Assembly: GCF_032854445.1 (NCBI RefSeq)
Contig: NW_027017967.1
Coordinates: forward strand, 186,001 to 250,000
Length of the DNA stretch: 64,000 nucleotides
From: Liolophura sinensis
Taxonomy: Eukaryota; Mollusca; Polyplacophora; Chitonida; Chitonidae
Direction: 5' to 3'
Under the pieces are notes generated by a model. That model did not search any database. It was not told the origin of the DNA and saw only the letters and a list, made by a program, of their open reading frames with translations. Of the stretch, positions 55,770 to 64,000 are shown piece after piece; position 1 is the first letter of the stretch, and the number at the start of each line of letters is the position of its first letter. A program made the position numbers and the translations under genes.

Positions 55770-56075
55770 TTACATCGACTCTCTAATTGTAAATGTCGAT
55801 GGCCGCCAGCCGTTTGAACTCGTCCAAGAAAGCCTTGAGCCTCCGCTTCCTTTCACACGTCTGGACCCGCAGGCCATGCAAAGCCGAAACCGGTTTTTAA
55901 CACCCCGGCCACAGCTAATACATGGCTGGGTGCCAGGACACTTTCGCAGACGGTATAGGTGAATCCCGCAGTACTCCCCCAGACAACTCTTACCACCGAG
56001 CTCCGTGGAGCCGAGGAGAAGCCACCGGCAATTGTTGTAACCATGTTGTTGTGTATAGAATTGGTGTGGACGCAT
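55770..56075 (-). CDS. Polinton zinc-binding protein, 101 codons
   Basis: ATG 56,075 to TAA 55,770, two bases before the polymerase ATG, so the two are probably co-transcribed. Eight Cys occur as singletons and pairs (SCLGEYCGIH, KCPGTQPC, ISCGRG, LCMACGSRR), the pattern of a treble-clef or RING-like zinc domain with basic ends, suggestive of nucleic-acid or ubiquitin-pathway binding. The frame is intact. It is the outermost gene next to the right inverted repeat. Confidence 0.6.
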   Translation of the reverse strand: MRPHQFYTQQHGYNNCRWLLLGSTELGGKSCLGEYCGIHLYRLRKCPGTQPCISCGRGVKNRFRLCMACGSRRVKGSGGSRLSWTSSNGWRPSTFTIRESM

Positions 56076-56123
56076 ATCTGATGCAATTGGTATGTCTAAT
56101 AAAACCCCCACAAGCAGGGAAGG

Positions 56124-56256
56124 GGGCAGGGAGCCCCTATTTACCGTGGGGGGAGGGTGTTATGGAGGAAAGGGGGGGGGGGGGGCTGGGAGCCTTTATT
56201 TGTGCTGGGAGGGCTTAGGGGGTGGGTGTGCCAGAACCCCTATTGCATATACTACT
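56124..56256 (-). repeat. Polinton right terminal inverted repeat
   Basis: Inverted partner of 43,811-43,942, ending ATATACTACT at 56,256, with a longer G homopolymer (about 56,174-56,185) than the left copy. Confidence 0.95.
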
Positions 56257-56262
56257 AACATA
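56257..56262. other. Target site duplication, right copy (AACATA)
   Basis: Matches 43,806-43,811. On the minus strand it supplies the bases of codons 59-61 of the interrupted RING gene. Confidence 0.9.
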
Positions 56263-56437
56263 CTGCGCAGAGTTCATATCCGACAGCCCGAAGAACCTTT
56301 TCTATGGCCGCGAATAATTCCTGGTGGGCAATTCCTTCCGTAATTAACATTATTATTTGCGGGGAAACGGGCCGATATTTGCTTTCGGCATTTAATTGTC
56401 AATATTCCTTTTTTACACACCGGTGGCAACTGCACAT
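56257..56437 (-). pseudogene. RING-finger gene, 5' part, cut by the Polinton
   Basis: ATG 56,437 starts a frame with an N-terminal Cys cluster (CSCHRC), one TGA at codon 13, a helical stretch (LITEGIAHQELFAAIEKVLR) and the first RING pair (ELCAVC) ending exactly at the Polinton edge. The frame continues in register at 43,805. The TGA could be a Trp codon lost by C-to-T change. A TTTTAAAAAG string about 10 bases upstream might serve as a core promoter element. Intronless, like its neighbours. Confidence 0.8.
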
Positions 56438-56599
56438 CTTGCGCTTTTTAAAACTAAGAGTAGGGTCCCAACAACGTATCGTAAAGTTGCCGCGCTTCAA
56501 TGTTTACGTCAGGTCATTTCACCAACTGGCATGAAAATGTTTTGAGAAGTTGAGCTGACATTACTTAACTTGTGGACGGTAGAGAGGGTGGTGTTAATT

Positions 56600-58480
56600 A
56601 AACTTTTTTGTACTGTGCGTTGTCAGGTAATTTTTGGAATTGTTTTTAGAATTTTTTGCTCTAGTTTTCTTTGCTACAGTGAGATGGGCTAGTGTTTTGC
56701 AGTATCATTTAGTGCCATTTTTTATAGGAGGCATTTTTCAACTTCAGAAATTTGGTATTCTTCAACATACCGGCGACATTTTTCTGTGTTGATTTTTCCA
56801 CTCGGTGTGTTATTTTACAACATGGAAGTTGCCTTTTAATTTAGTTAAGTTAATCGTAGTTCGAGAATTTACAACACGGTATTTTTCAACTTCATAAATT
56901 TAGTAACTTACATCATAAATTAGTTTAACTATCTGGGTCTTTTGCCGCGCTAGTTTTTTGTTGGATTTGTTATTTTTTAACTCGGCATTTTACAACGTAT
57001 ATGTGGGTAGTTTATAATTTAGATTGCTTTGTGTTTGTTACTTTTTAACATGGAATTTAGCAACTTATTAAATTAGGTATTCTTCAACATAGAAATGAGG
57101 TTTCATCTTCTTTCTTCATTGCTTTGGTCTTTTCTAGTCGAATAGTCATTTCTCAACATGGAGTTTTGCAGCATGGATATGGTAGTTTACAACTTTAATT
57201 CCAGTTACGACGTTTGTCATTTTATAACATGACATTTCACAACATTAAATTGGTAATTTACGACTTAGACCTTTGGTTTTCCATTTGACTTGTCATTTCT
57301 TAACATGGAAGTTTGCGACAAGGAAGTGATAGTTTACAATTTAAATTCTTTTACGGCGTTTGACATTTCATAACATGGTGTTTTGCAAAATTAAAATGGT
57401 ATTTTTCAACTAACTTTTTTGTTGTTGTCTTTGACGTTTTACAAGATATTTTTTTTTCAACTTGACGGTTTTAGTATTTCCCAACGCGGAAATGGTTTGA
57501 CCATTTTGGTTTTCTACTGTTTTGGTCTTTCTACTCGATTTGGTATTTTTCAACAAGAATTTTACAACATGAAATTGGCAGTTTACAACTTAAATTCTTT
57601 TCCGCTGTTTGTCATTTTGCAACATGACATTTCGCAACATTAAAGTGGTATTTTGCAACATAAATCTTTGGCCTTTCCGTTCGATTTGTCATTTTTCACC
57701 ATGCAATTTTGCAACACAAAAGTGGCAGTTTACAACTTTAAATTCTTTGACGACGTTTGCTATTTTACAATATTGTATTTTGCAACATTAAAATGGTATT
57801 CTCAACTCAAAATTTTTTTGTTGTCTTTGACGTTTTACAAGATGTATTTTTTTTCAACTTGACAGTTTTAGTTTTCCCCAACGCGGAAATGGTTTTTCCA
57901 TTTTGGTTTTCTACTGTTTTGGTCTTTCTACTCCATTTGGTATTTCTCAAAATGGAAGTGGCAGTTTACAACTTAAATTCTTTCGCGCTGTTTGGCACTT
58001 TTCAACATGGAATTTTGCAGCATGGAAGTGGCAGTTTACAACTGAAATTCTGTCGAGCTTTTTGACATTTTCCAACATGTAATTTTGGAACATGGGAGTG
58101 GTAGTTTACAAGTTAAATTCTTTCGCGATATTTGGCATTTTACAAGATGGCATTTCGCAACTTTAAGTGGTATTTTACAAGTTAGATTTGGTACTTCTAA
58201 TCGATTTGTCGTTTTTCAACTTGGAACTTTGCAACAGGGACGGAGTACTTTCCAACTTTAATTCTTTTGTGACGCTTGTCACTTTACAACATGGTATTTT
58301 ACAACACAAATGTGGTAATTTGCAACTTAGATGCCGTCTGTCATTTTTAAAAGATGGTATTTTGCGACATGAAATTGCAATTTACAACTTATTTCCCTTT
58401 ATGACGTTGTTATTTTATAACATGGTATTTCGTAGATTTAGTGTTCTACAACACAGAAATGATTTTTTTATGTTCCTTTT
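56600..58480 (+). repeat. AT-rich imperfect tandem repeats with a ~400-bp higher unit
   Basis: Short phrases such as GTAGTTTACAACTTAAATTC, CATTTTACAACATGG and TTTTGCAACATG recur dozens of times. A larger unit of about 400 bp (57,407-57,625 and 57,808-58,030, with CAACGCGGAAATGG inside) is clear. Open frames on the plus strand with repeated Phe/Leu/Asn residues are by-products. Similar phrases reappear at 63,640-63,670. Confidence 0.85.
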
Positions 58481-58600
58481 TTGATGGTGGCGGAATAGGG
58501 GCTCTCATAGTGGCGGAGAAGGAGCGTGGCGATTTTGTGTGATCCATTCAAATTGTAAGCGAGCAATTATTTTCTTGTGGCATCTTAGAAGATAATTTTT

Positions 58601-59159
58601 TTAATGATCTGTTTTCTTTTGACGTGTGGTGGTCTGGCCGTTCGGAGTAAAATCATAAATTTCCCGTCGAAATCTTATGCCGTTTTCTGTCAAAACAGGG
58701 CCAGTTTCTTTCTTGCGCGGCTTTTTGTTTTCAAACACTGGCATAAATGCGTCGCATTCGAAATCGCCGTATACTCTGGCAAGATACAGGCGGTAATCTG
58801 ACAAAGAGGATAAGGCCTCGCGATACACCGACTCGCCGCCAATTATGAAAACGGATTCCACATCCGACAATTTCTCGGCCTCTGTTTTAGCCTGGTGAAA
58901 ACTTTTGACCACTTTAATAGTGGCGTTTTCCTTTAATGTTTTGCTCAGCACAATGTTCAATCGCCCGGGTAGAGGTCTGTGTTTGTTTGGAATGGATAAC
59001 CACGTATTCCTAACCATGATGACAGCATTCCACTTGCCCACTCCGGCGGTTTCAGTGGTAAAAGGTTTAATAAACAACAAATCTTCCTTGATTCACCAAG
59101 GTAAATTTCTTTCCGTTACTAGACTTACACATTGCTACTATTATGTTTGTGGGTTTCAT
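58601..59159 (-). pseudogene. Dihydrofolate reductase pseudogene, intronless
   Basis: ATG 59,159 starts a typical N-terminal strand (NIIVAMCKSS). A small deletion shifts the frame before LPW, a TGA follows LPW directly (an Arg CGA codon by C-to-T change would explain it), and the rest is open: IKEDLLF, WNAVIM, LPGRLNIVLS, FIIGGESVYREAL with the conserved Gly-Gly, LYLARVYGDFECDAFMP, to TAA 58,601. The usual G-R-K-T motif reads V-R-N-T. Family function: NADPH-dependent reduction of dihydrofolate for thymidylate and purine synthesis. There are no introns, and a TATA box lies 31 bp upstream, so the source may be a virus-like or mobile genome instead of a plain host gene; a retrocopy would not normally bring a promoter. 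Confidence 0.85.
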
Positions 59160-59307
59160 GCTGTGAAAAAAAGGTTTCTGTTTCGATTCTTTTTATACGT
59201 GATTTTTTTTAAGTGTTGGCAACTCATTCAGCTCGCGCGGATTTCATCTTCTGCTATAACAAAAATGGTAAGCCAGAATTTTTCTTTACCGCGGCTATAG
59301 TTAAAAT
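59160..59307. promoter_or_regulatory. Divergent promoter between DHFR and recombinase remnant
   Basis: 148 bp separate the two ATGs. On the minus strand CGTATAAAAAG (59,200-59,190) is a good TATA box for the reductase. On the plus strand GCTATAACAAAA (59,252-59,263) may serve the other gene. A T-rich run lies between. Confidence 0.55.
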
Positions 59308-60194
59308 ATGGCTTGTGAAACTCGACGACCCAGACGATGTCGTTACAAACTTAACACCGACCGCCCGGTGCGCAAACAAACAAGCAAAAATCCGCGCCCT
59401 CGCAAAGTGTGTTCGATCTGCGGACGTCCCACTGTTGACGCCGCGTGCCACACGAACCGGGTGCACAACATTGCTAATAAAGAACGAAGAAGAGGAGGGA
59501 GGAGCGATAGACACTGGAATTTTCTTCTTTGCAAGGCATCTGTTGTGAGAGTAGACAAACATCTTCGAAATACCCATCGGTTAGATGGCACTGAGTATGA
59601 GACAATGGCAAAACATTTTGCGGATAAAGCATTTGCGAAAGATTCCGTTTTACTGGCGCCAGAAACAGTCGAGATGGAGCACAGCAAAAGAAAAGCGACA
59701 GCTGAAAAGCTTTTGGAGGCTTTCAAACAATGGCTCGAAGATTTCGACGGCGGCGAGAAAACAAAATCCACCTTCATCAAAATGCGCGGAAAGTGCTTGC
59801 TGTGGGAGTGCTATTAGCCCGGAAAACGATTTCGAAGATTCTTTGGATTGTTGTCGAGTAAATTCTTGGTTGGTCCTATCAGCTTAATCGGGAAGAACTC
59901 GCTATTGGAACGATTTAAATCTACTTGTGCAGCATGTCCTGCTGGGTGGATTTTATGGGCGGTCGCGGACATGCTTCTGCGTTACGGACCAACATTCGAG
60001 CTTGGACCGTGTCTCTGTGGAAAAAAGCAAAGAGACAAAAAATCGAAAACGCGGAAGAATGTGCGAATGCTATACTAACACCTGAAGAAGCGGCGAAAGT
60101 CGATGGATGTGAAAAAATAAAATCGATCGGCTATCAGGGAATTTTTAAAGAAGAACAAAAGGATGGAATTACCCGAGTTAATAAGAGGTCTTAA
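59308..60194 (+). pseudogene. Second zinc-finger tyrosine-recombinase remnant
   Basis: ATG 59,308 opens 169 codons with a basic start, a CSICGRPTVDAACHTNRVH finger and a second degenerate finger (LRNTHRLDG). Next comes FKQWLEDFDGGEKTKS, matching in position the FCNWLECFDGG segment of the 24-28 kb recombinase. After frameshifts (59,817 and later) the homology continues through RTNIRAWTVSLWKKAKRQK and ILTPEEAAKVDGCEK, which align with the ADWNTAIRK and LFVTPKDVRRADR region. The catalytic domain is missing. It is a related but distinct family member, truncated at about 60,194. Confidence 0.65.
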
Positions 60195-61438
60195 TCTCCC
60201 TCAGGAATTAAGACATTATATTGATTTGCGGTATTAAATATAAGATTACTACCATGCAGGTTGGTGAGCGAATTTTATCTACATCTGCTATTGCTGAATT
60301 TATATATGTCATTCCACAACTAAAAAAATGCGCTGCTGTTTTATTACTTCGCAATATGGCCTACTGTATGTAGGTTGTGAACTGTGATATATGAAAATTT
60401 AATAGTATTCGCTATAGATTGGATAATACTGCGATGTTTTGATCTACATGTATATATGGGAGTTTATAATTTACGGGCCACGTATTTCATTCAGTTGCGA
60501 ATATCGCAAACGGGTAGAAGAGTTTCAGATTTAGATACATTTACTATTAACTTCTGTGGTGGTTGACATTAGCCCAAGTTGTAAAATTTCATTTGTGAGG
60601 CGAAATGGTATCCTATATAGGTTGAACAGTACAAAGACAAGCGCGCTGTATTGCATGTTGGTAGAATGTATATATATGCCCGCCAAATGTAAATTGACTT
60701 TTGGATAATATTTGAAAGTGTGTATTCCCCCCCCCCCCCACCTTTTAAAAAAAACACACAGTTGAACAATTCTCAGTAATTAAAGCTCATGTATAGCTCT
60801 TTGCGCTCAGTCATTTTCAGCTTTACAAATGTACTACTTTTCTAGTGTACTAACCAGACCTTCAAATATAGTGGAAATTGCGTTTTTGCGCAATTTGATC
60901 GTAATTCACGGTAAAACTATACATCGGAGGAAAGAAATAAGTCCAGATTCCTAATCAGGACGCCAAACTACATTTGGTAGCGTGGTTATAACTTTTGTAC
61001 ATTCCTCCTATTCATAAATGCATTTAAAATGAACATTACAACATGGGGACGTCAAAGTGGCAAATATAGCAAATTGTCCTTTGCACGATTTTTTAAACCC
61101 CTGCAACTGCCGTATTTATGAAGACACTCCAGCGATTTCCCGCACGTGTACAGTACACATATAGTCCTCTATACTCAGCTATCTTTAACTTTATAGCGGT
61201 AACAGTTTTCTCCCATGTTTTTACTTTGCAGTTTAAATTTCAATTCATTCGCATTGCCTCTAAGTTGAAAATGCCGCCTGTGTTGATAAATATGATATAT
61301 GATCTAAAGCACTCTGTCTCAGTTAAAAAATACCATTTGTGGCGTGAAATACTGTATCTAAGTTGAAAAATGTCGTCTATGTTGCCAAATTCCATTATAA
61401 GTTGGAACCATATTGACTTTCTGGACGTGCAACATATA
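60195..61438. other. No supported gene
   Basis: AT-rich DNA with a poly-C run (60,728-60,739) and phrases reminiscent of the 56.6-58.5 kb repeats (GTTGAAAA..GCCGCCTGTGTTGA). No coding frame is convincing. Confidence 0.5.
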
Positions 61439-61616
61439 CACTCTTCCAAAAAAAGAAACGTAATATGAAATTCAAAAATGATACTTACTATTTTGTACAC
61501 ATATGTTAACTCAAACAGTTTTGTAGGGTTGGACATTGTCACTGGAATATTTCAGAAGATCATCCTTGACCAAACGCAACCAAAAATGGTTTTGAACGGT
61601 TTTATCAATTAGGACT

Positions 61617-62260
61617 GGGGGCCTCCGTGGCTTAGTCGGTTAGCGCGCTAGCGCAGCGTAATGACCCAGGAGCCTCTAACCAATGCGGTCGCTGTGAGTT
61701 CCAGTCCGGCTCATGCTGGCTTTCTCTCCGGCCGTAAGTCCGAAGGTCTGCCAGCAACCTGCGGATGGTCGTGGGTTTCCCCCAGGCTGTGCCCGGTTTC
61801 CTCCCACCATAATGACCGGCCTGGAAAGCACAGTTGGTAGAGCGCCCGCTTCGGGACTGGTAGATCCAGGATCAATCCTTGATCGAGTCACACCTAAGAC
61901 TTTAAAAGAGGAAGTTGTAACTTCCTCGCTTGGCGTTCAGCATGAAGGGGATAGTGCAACGACTGGTTGACCCGTATCAGTATAATGGCTCGGGCGGGGC
62001 GGCTTACTTGCCTTGGGAAGTCGTCTCAGCCAAGCAGCACTAAATAAAAGAGCGGTGGAAGTCCGTCCTGCAACAAGGAGGCACATTACACGTACATGCA
62101 CCCTAATGATTCCGTCGTCGTCATATGACTGAAAAATTGTTGAGTACGACGTTAAACCCCAAGCACTCACTCACTCACTCACTCCCACCATAATGCTGGC
62201 CGCCGTCGTATAAGTGAAATATTCTTGAGTACGGCGTAAAACACCAATCAAAAAAAAAAA
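61617..62260 (+). mobile_element. SINE A (split by SINE B)
   Basis: Full-length SINE A with target duplication ATCAATTAGGACT (61,604-61,616) and ATCAATTAGGATT (62,261-62,273). It is interrupted after CCCACCATAATG by a SINE B. Confidence 0.95.
61815..62182 (+). mobile_element. SINE B inserted in SINE A
   Basis: Complete SINE B with ACTCACTC tail, flanked by TCCCACCATAATG at 61,802-61,814 and 62,183-62,195. It was therefore active after SINE A at this locus. Confidence 0.95.
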
Positions 62261-62422
62261 ATCAATTAGGATTGTTATGATGTGCGTTGATGTCGTGCAG
62301 CACGAAGCTCAGGCACAATGATTGTTTGTCACGTGCAAAACATGAGTACAGCATGAGACTATAAAAGACCCAAACGAATCTCACAATTTTATCCAATATC
62401 TTTGCAAGTACTGTACACGAAA

Positions 62423-63327
62423 ATGGGACGTCTCAACGCTGCCGACCGAAATCAGGCAATTGGACGATTGCAAGCTGGCGAATCAAAGAGTGAGGTGGCA
62501 AGGATCTTCAACGTTCATCCCAGCACAATAACTCGGTTGTGGGATGGATTTCGTCAAACAAATTTGACAAATGACCGTCCAAGATCAGGAAGACCTAGAG
62601 TCACCACACCTGCCCAAGGATGATCGGTACATCCTGGTAACCCACCTACGTGACCGCCATCGTACCGCCCGGGACACAGCACAAGAACAGTTTGAAGCCC
62701 GAAGAGTGTCCGATCAGACAATCAGGAACCGTCTCTGAGAAGTAGGAATACGTGCCAAACGTCCAAAAGTTGGCCCTCTCCTTGACACGACTACATCGAC
62801 GTCGACGAGTGAGATGGTGTACCACGGTACTGCCATGGAACCTGGCTAGCTGGAGGCGCATATGGTTTAGCGATGAATCCCGTTATCTCCTCAGGCGACG
62901 TGATGGTATTGACCGTGTCTAGAGACGACGTCATGAACGTTTTGCTCCTCAATGCATCAGACAGGTGGACAAATTCGGTGGAGGGAGTGTTATGGTGTGG
63001 GGAGCGATCTCATACACCCGCAGATCGGAGCTTGTGCTTGTCCAAGGCAATCTGACGACGAATCGATACATCGACCAGATTCTCCGCCCGCACGTCCTTT
63101 GCCTTGTTGACCTTCAACGGCGGCTCTTCCAACAGGACAACGCCAGGCCCCACACAGCACGTGCCACCGTGGACTACCTGGCCAATAACAACATCAACAC
63201 CCTTCCCTGGCCCTCCAAATCCCCGGATCTAAACCCAATCGAACACCCTTGGGATCAGATCGATAGACGGGTGCGTCGACGTCGTATTCCACCACAGAAT
63301 CTTCAACAGTTGTTCCACATGCTGTAG
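62423..63327 (+). pseudogene. Tc1/mariner transposase, several breaks
   Basis: ATG 62,423 opens an N-terminal paired-type helix-turn-helix (ADRNQAIGRLQAG, SEVARIFNVHPSTI) ending at TGA 62,621 after a frameshift. The middle contains stops and shifts. The catalytic core is recognisable: first Asp in WFSDESRYLL, then GGGSVMVWGAIS, second Asp in QQDNARPHTA and the Glu in DLNPIEH with 34 residues between (DD34E). The last open part ends at 63,327. It would cut and paste the element at TA sites; this copy is dead. Confidence 0.88.
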
Positions 63328-63639
63328 GAGCAATGGAGAAGGATTCCACAACAAAACATCCAACGACTGATTCGATTTGTACCCAGGACGTGTCGGGCAG
63401 TGGTAGCAGCTGGAGGTGGTCATACGAGATACTGACTTCAACGCCACCTGGTGGACAACAGTAATGACTGTGATAACTGTTATTCTCATGACATATGGAC
63501 AACATAGCAATGCATTGCTCCACAAAATTTCATTTATGTATCTTTGTTTTCCGCTGACCTACACGTCCTTGAATAACATCAAATTTACATTGATATTTGG
63601 GTTTTGCGTTTCTGTTTTTGAAGAGTGTATGTAATATTT

Positions 63640-63725
63640 TTCAACATATATGTGGTATTTTTCAACTTATATCGGCCTAGGCTATAACCCTAAGCCAAAC
63701 CCTAAACCCCAACCCTTACCCTTAG
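63640..63725. repeat. Degenerate telomere-like repeats
   Basis: ATAACCCTAAGCCAAACCC and CAACCCTTACCCTTAGG resemble CCCTAA repeats with changes. They are preceded by a short piece of the 56.6-58.5 kb repeat type (GTGGTATTTTTCAAC). Confidence 0.6.
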
Positions 63726-64000
63726 GCGAAATATCGGTCGAAAACTTGTTGTCTTCGATTGACCTCAAACTTTAATACAAAAGTTAATCGAGGTCAGCAG
63801 TCAAGAATCTGAGGTCTGTTTTGACCTTGACCCTGACCTTGACCTCCAAAATGGCGATCAAAATTTGACCTTCACTTTGAACAGTTCTAAACAAATCCCT
63901 AATTGTTCCCTGACCTTGACTTTTTGACACATAGTGCTCCAGTGACTTTCAAGTCAAACTATAACCTCTTGTTTGACCTCCAATCTCTACCCTCGTTTTC
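63726..64000 (+). repeat. AGGTCA/TGACCT-rich tract 4
   Basis: A forward 110-bp module (GATTGACCTCAAACTTTAAT to CCAAAATGGCGATC) in the same orientation as the tracts at 22, 30.9 and 40 kb, continuing past the window end. Confidence 0.85.

Larger units (their letters stand above)
43811..56256. mobile_element. Polinton (Maverick) DNA transposon, about 12.4 kb
   Basis: Bounded by inverted repeats starting AGTAGTATAT and by a 6-bp target duplication. It encodes the set that defines Polintons: protein-primed-type DNA polymerase B, retroviral-type integrase, FtsK/HerA-like packaging ATPase and major capsid protein, plus small membrane and zinc proteins. GC content and codon use differ clearly from the AT-rich surroundings. 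It is shorter than the usual 15-20 kb, partly because the polymerase has lost an internal part. Integrase, polymerase, capsid, and at least five small genes are disrupted, so the copy is not autonomous now. No adenain-like protease frame was found. Confidence 0.96.
61439..63627 (+). mobile_element. Tc1/mariner transposon with nested SINEs
   Basis: Inverted ends CACTCTTCCAAAAAAAGAAA (left) and a diverged complement (right, CACTCTTCAAAAACAGAAA read inward) are flanked by TA at 61,437-61,438 and 63,628-63,629, the target duplication typical of Tc1/mariner. Without the SINEs it would be about 1.55 kb, a normal length. The transposase gene within is broken. Confidence 0.88.

Noticed and set aside
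56092-56343. Gly-rich frame over the right Polinton end
   Set aside because: It is a reading of the G-rich inverted repeat.
57419-58484. Series of Phe/Leu-rich plus-strand frames
   Set aside because: All follow the short AT-rich repeat phrases; no start context or domain.

Overview
This window looks like a piece of a mollusc genome, most likely a bivalve. It is AT-rich, has intron-containing genes and almost no ordinary host coding sequence. Two tRNA-derived SINE families (here SINE A and SINE B) recur throughout, together with a 186-192 bp satellite, a Polinton, a Tc1/mariner copy, LINE scraps and Crypton-like tyrosine recombinase genes. The species call is an inference from repeat types, not from a host gene.

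Layout. 1-3,824 is the first copy of a segmental duplication whose second copy is 17,535-21,027. 3.5-17.5 kb holds decayed gene and LINE fragments, one good host exon (10,792-10,975, minus), a 20-bp minisatellite (12.8-13.57 kb) and a frameshifted small gene at 15.84 kb with an N-terminal MGSC motif. 21.0-40.4 kb alternates satellite arrays with tracts rich in AGGTCA/TGACCT. Embedded there is a 9.4-kb element (23,715-33,144) with partly rearranged inverted arms. Each arm carries a promoter and 5' leader: the left arm feeds a nine-exon, 907-codon zinc-finger/tyrosine-recombinase gene that reads intact, and the right arm feeds a convergent gene for a RING-finger plus membrane-segment protein.

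41.5-60.2 kb is a second compact locus of short, mostly broken, intronless genes: two with TATA boxes just upstream, one Cys-rich and RING-like, a C3HC4 RING protein, a dihydrofolate reductase pseudogene and a second recombinase remnant divergent from it. A 12.4-kb Polinton (43,811-56,256, about 132-bp terminal inverted repeats, 6-bp target duplication AACATA) has landed inside the RING coding sequence. Taking out the element and one target copy restores an uninterrupted RING frame apart from one TGA. The Polinton carries PolB, retroviral-type integrase, packaging ATPase, major capsid protein and about ten smaller genes; integrase, polymerase, capsid and several others are broken, and no protease gene was seen.

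61.4-63.6 kb is a Tc1/mariner element with SINE A in its left arm and SINE B inside SINE A. The window ends in another AGGTCA tract. Limits: all homology calls come from reading the sequence; no alignment or database search was possible, and repeat edges are accurate only to some tens of bases unless a target duplication is given.
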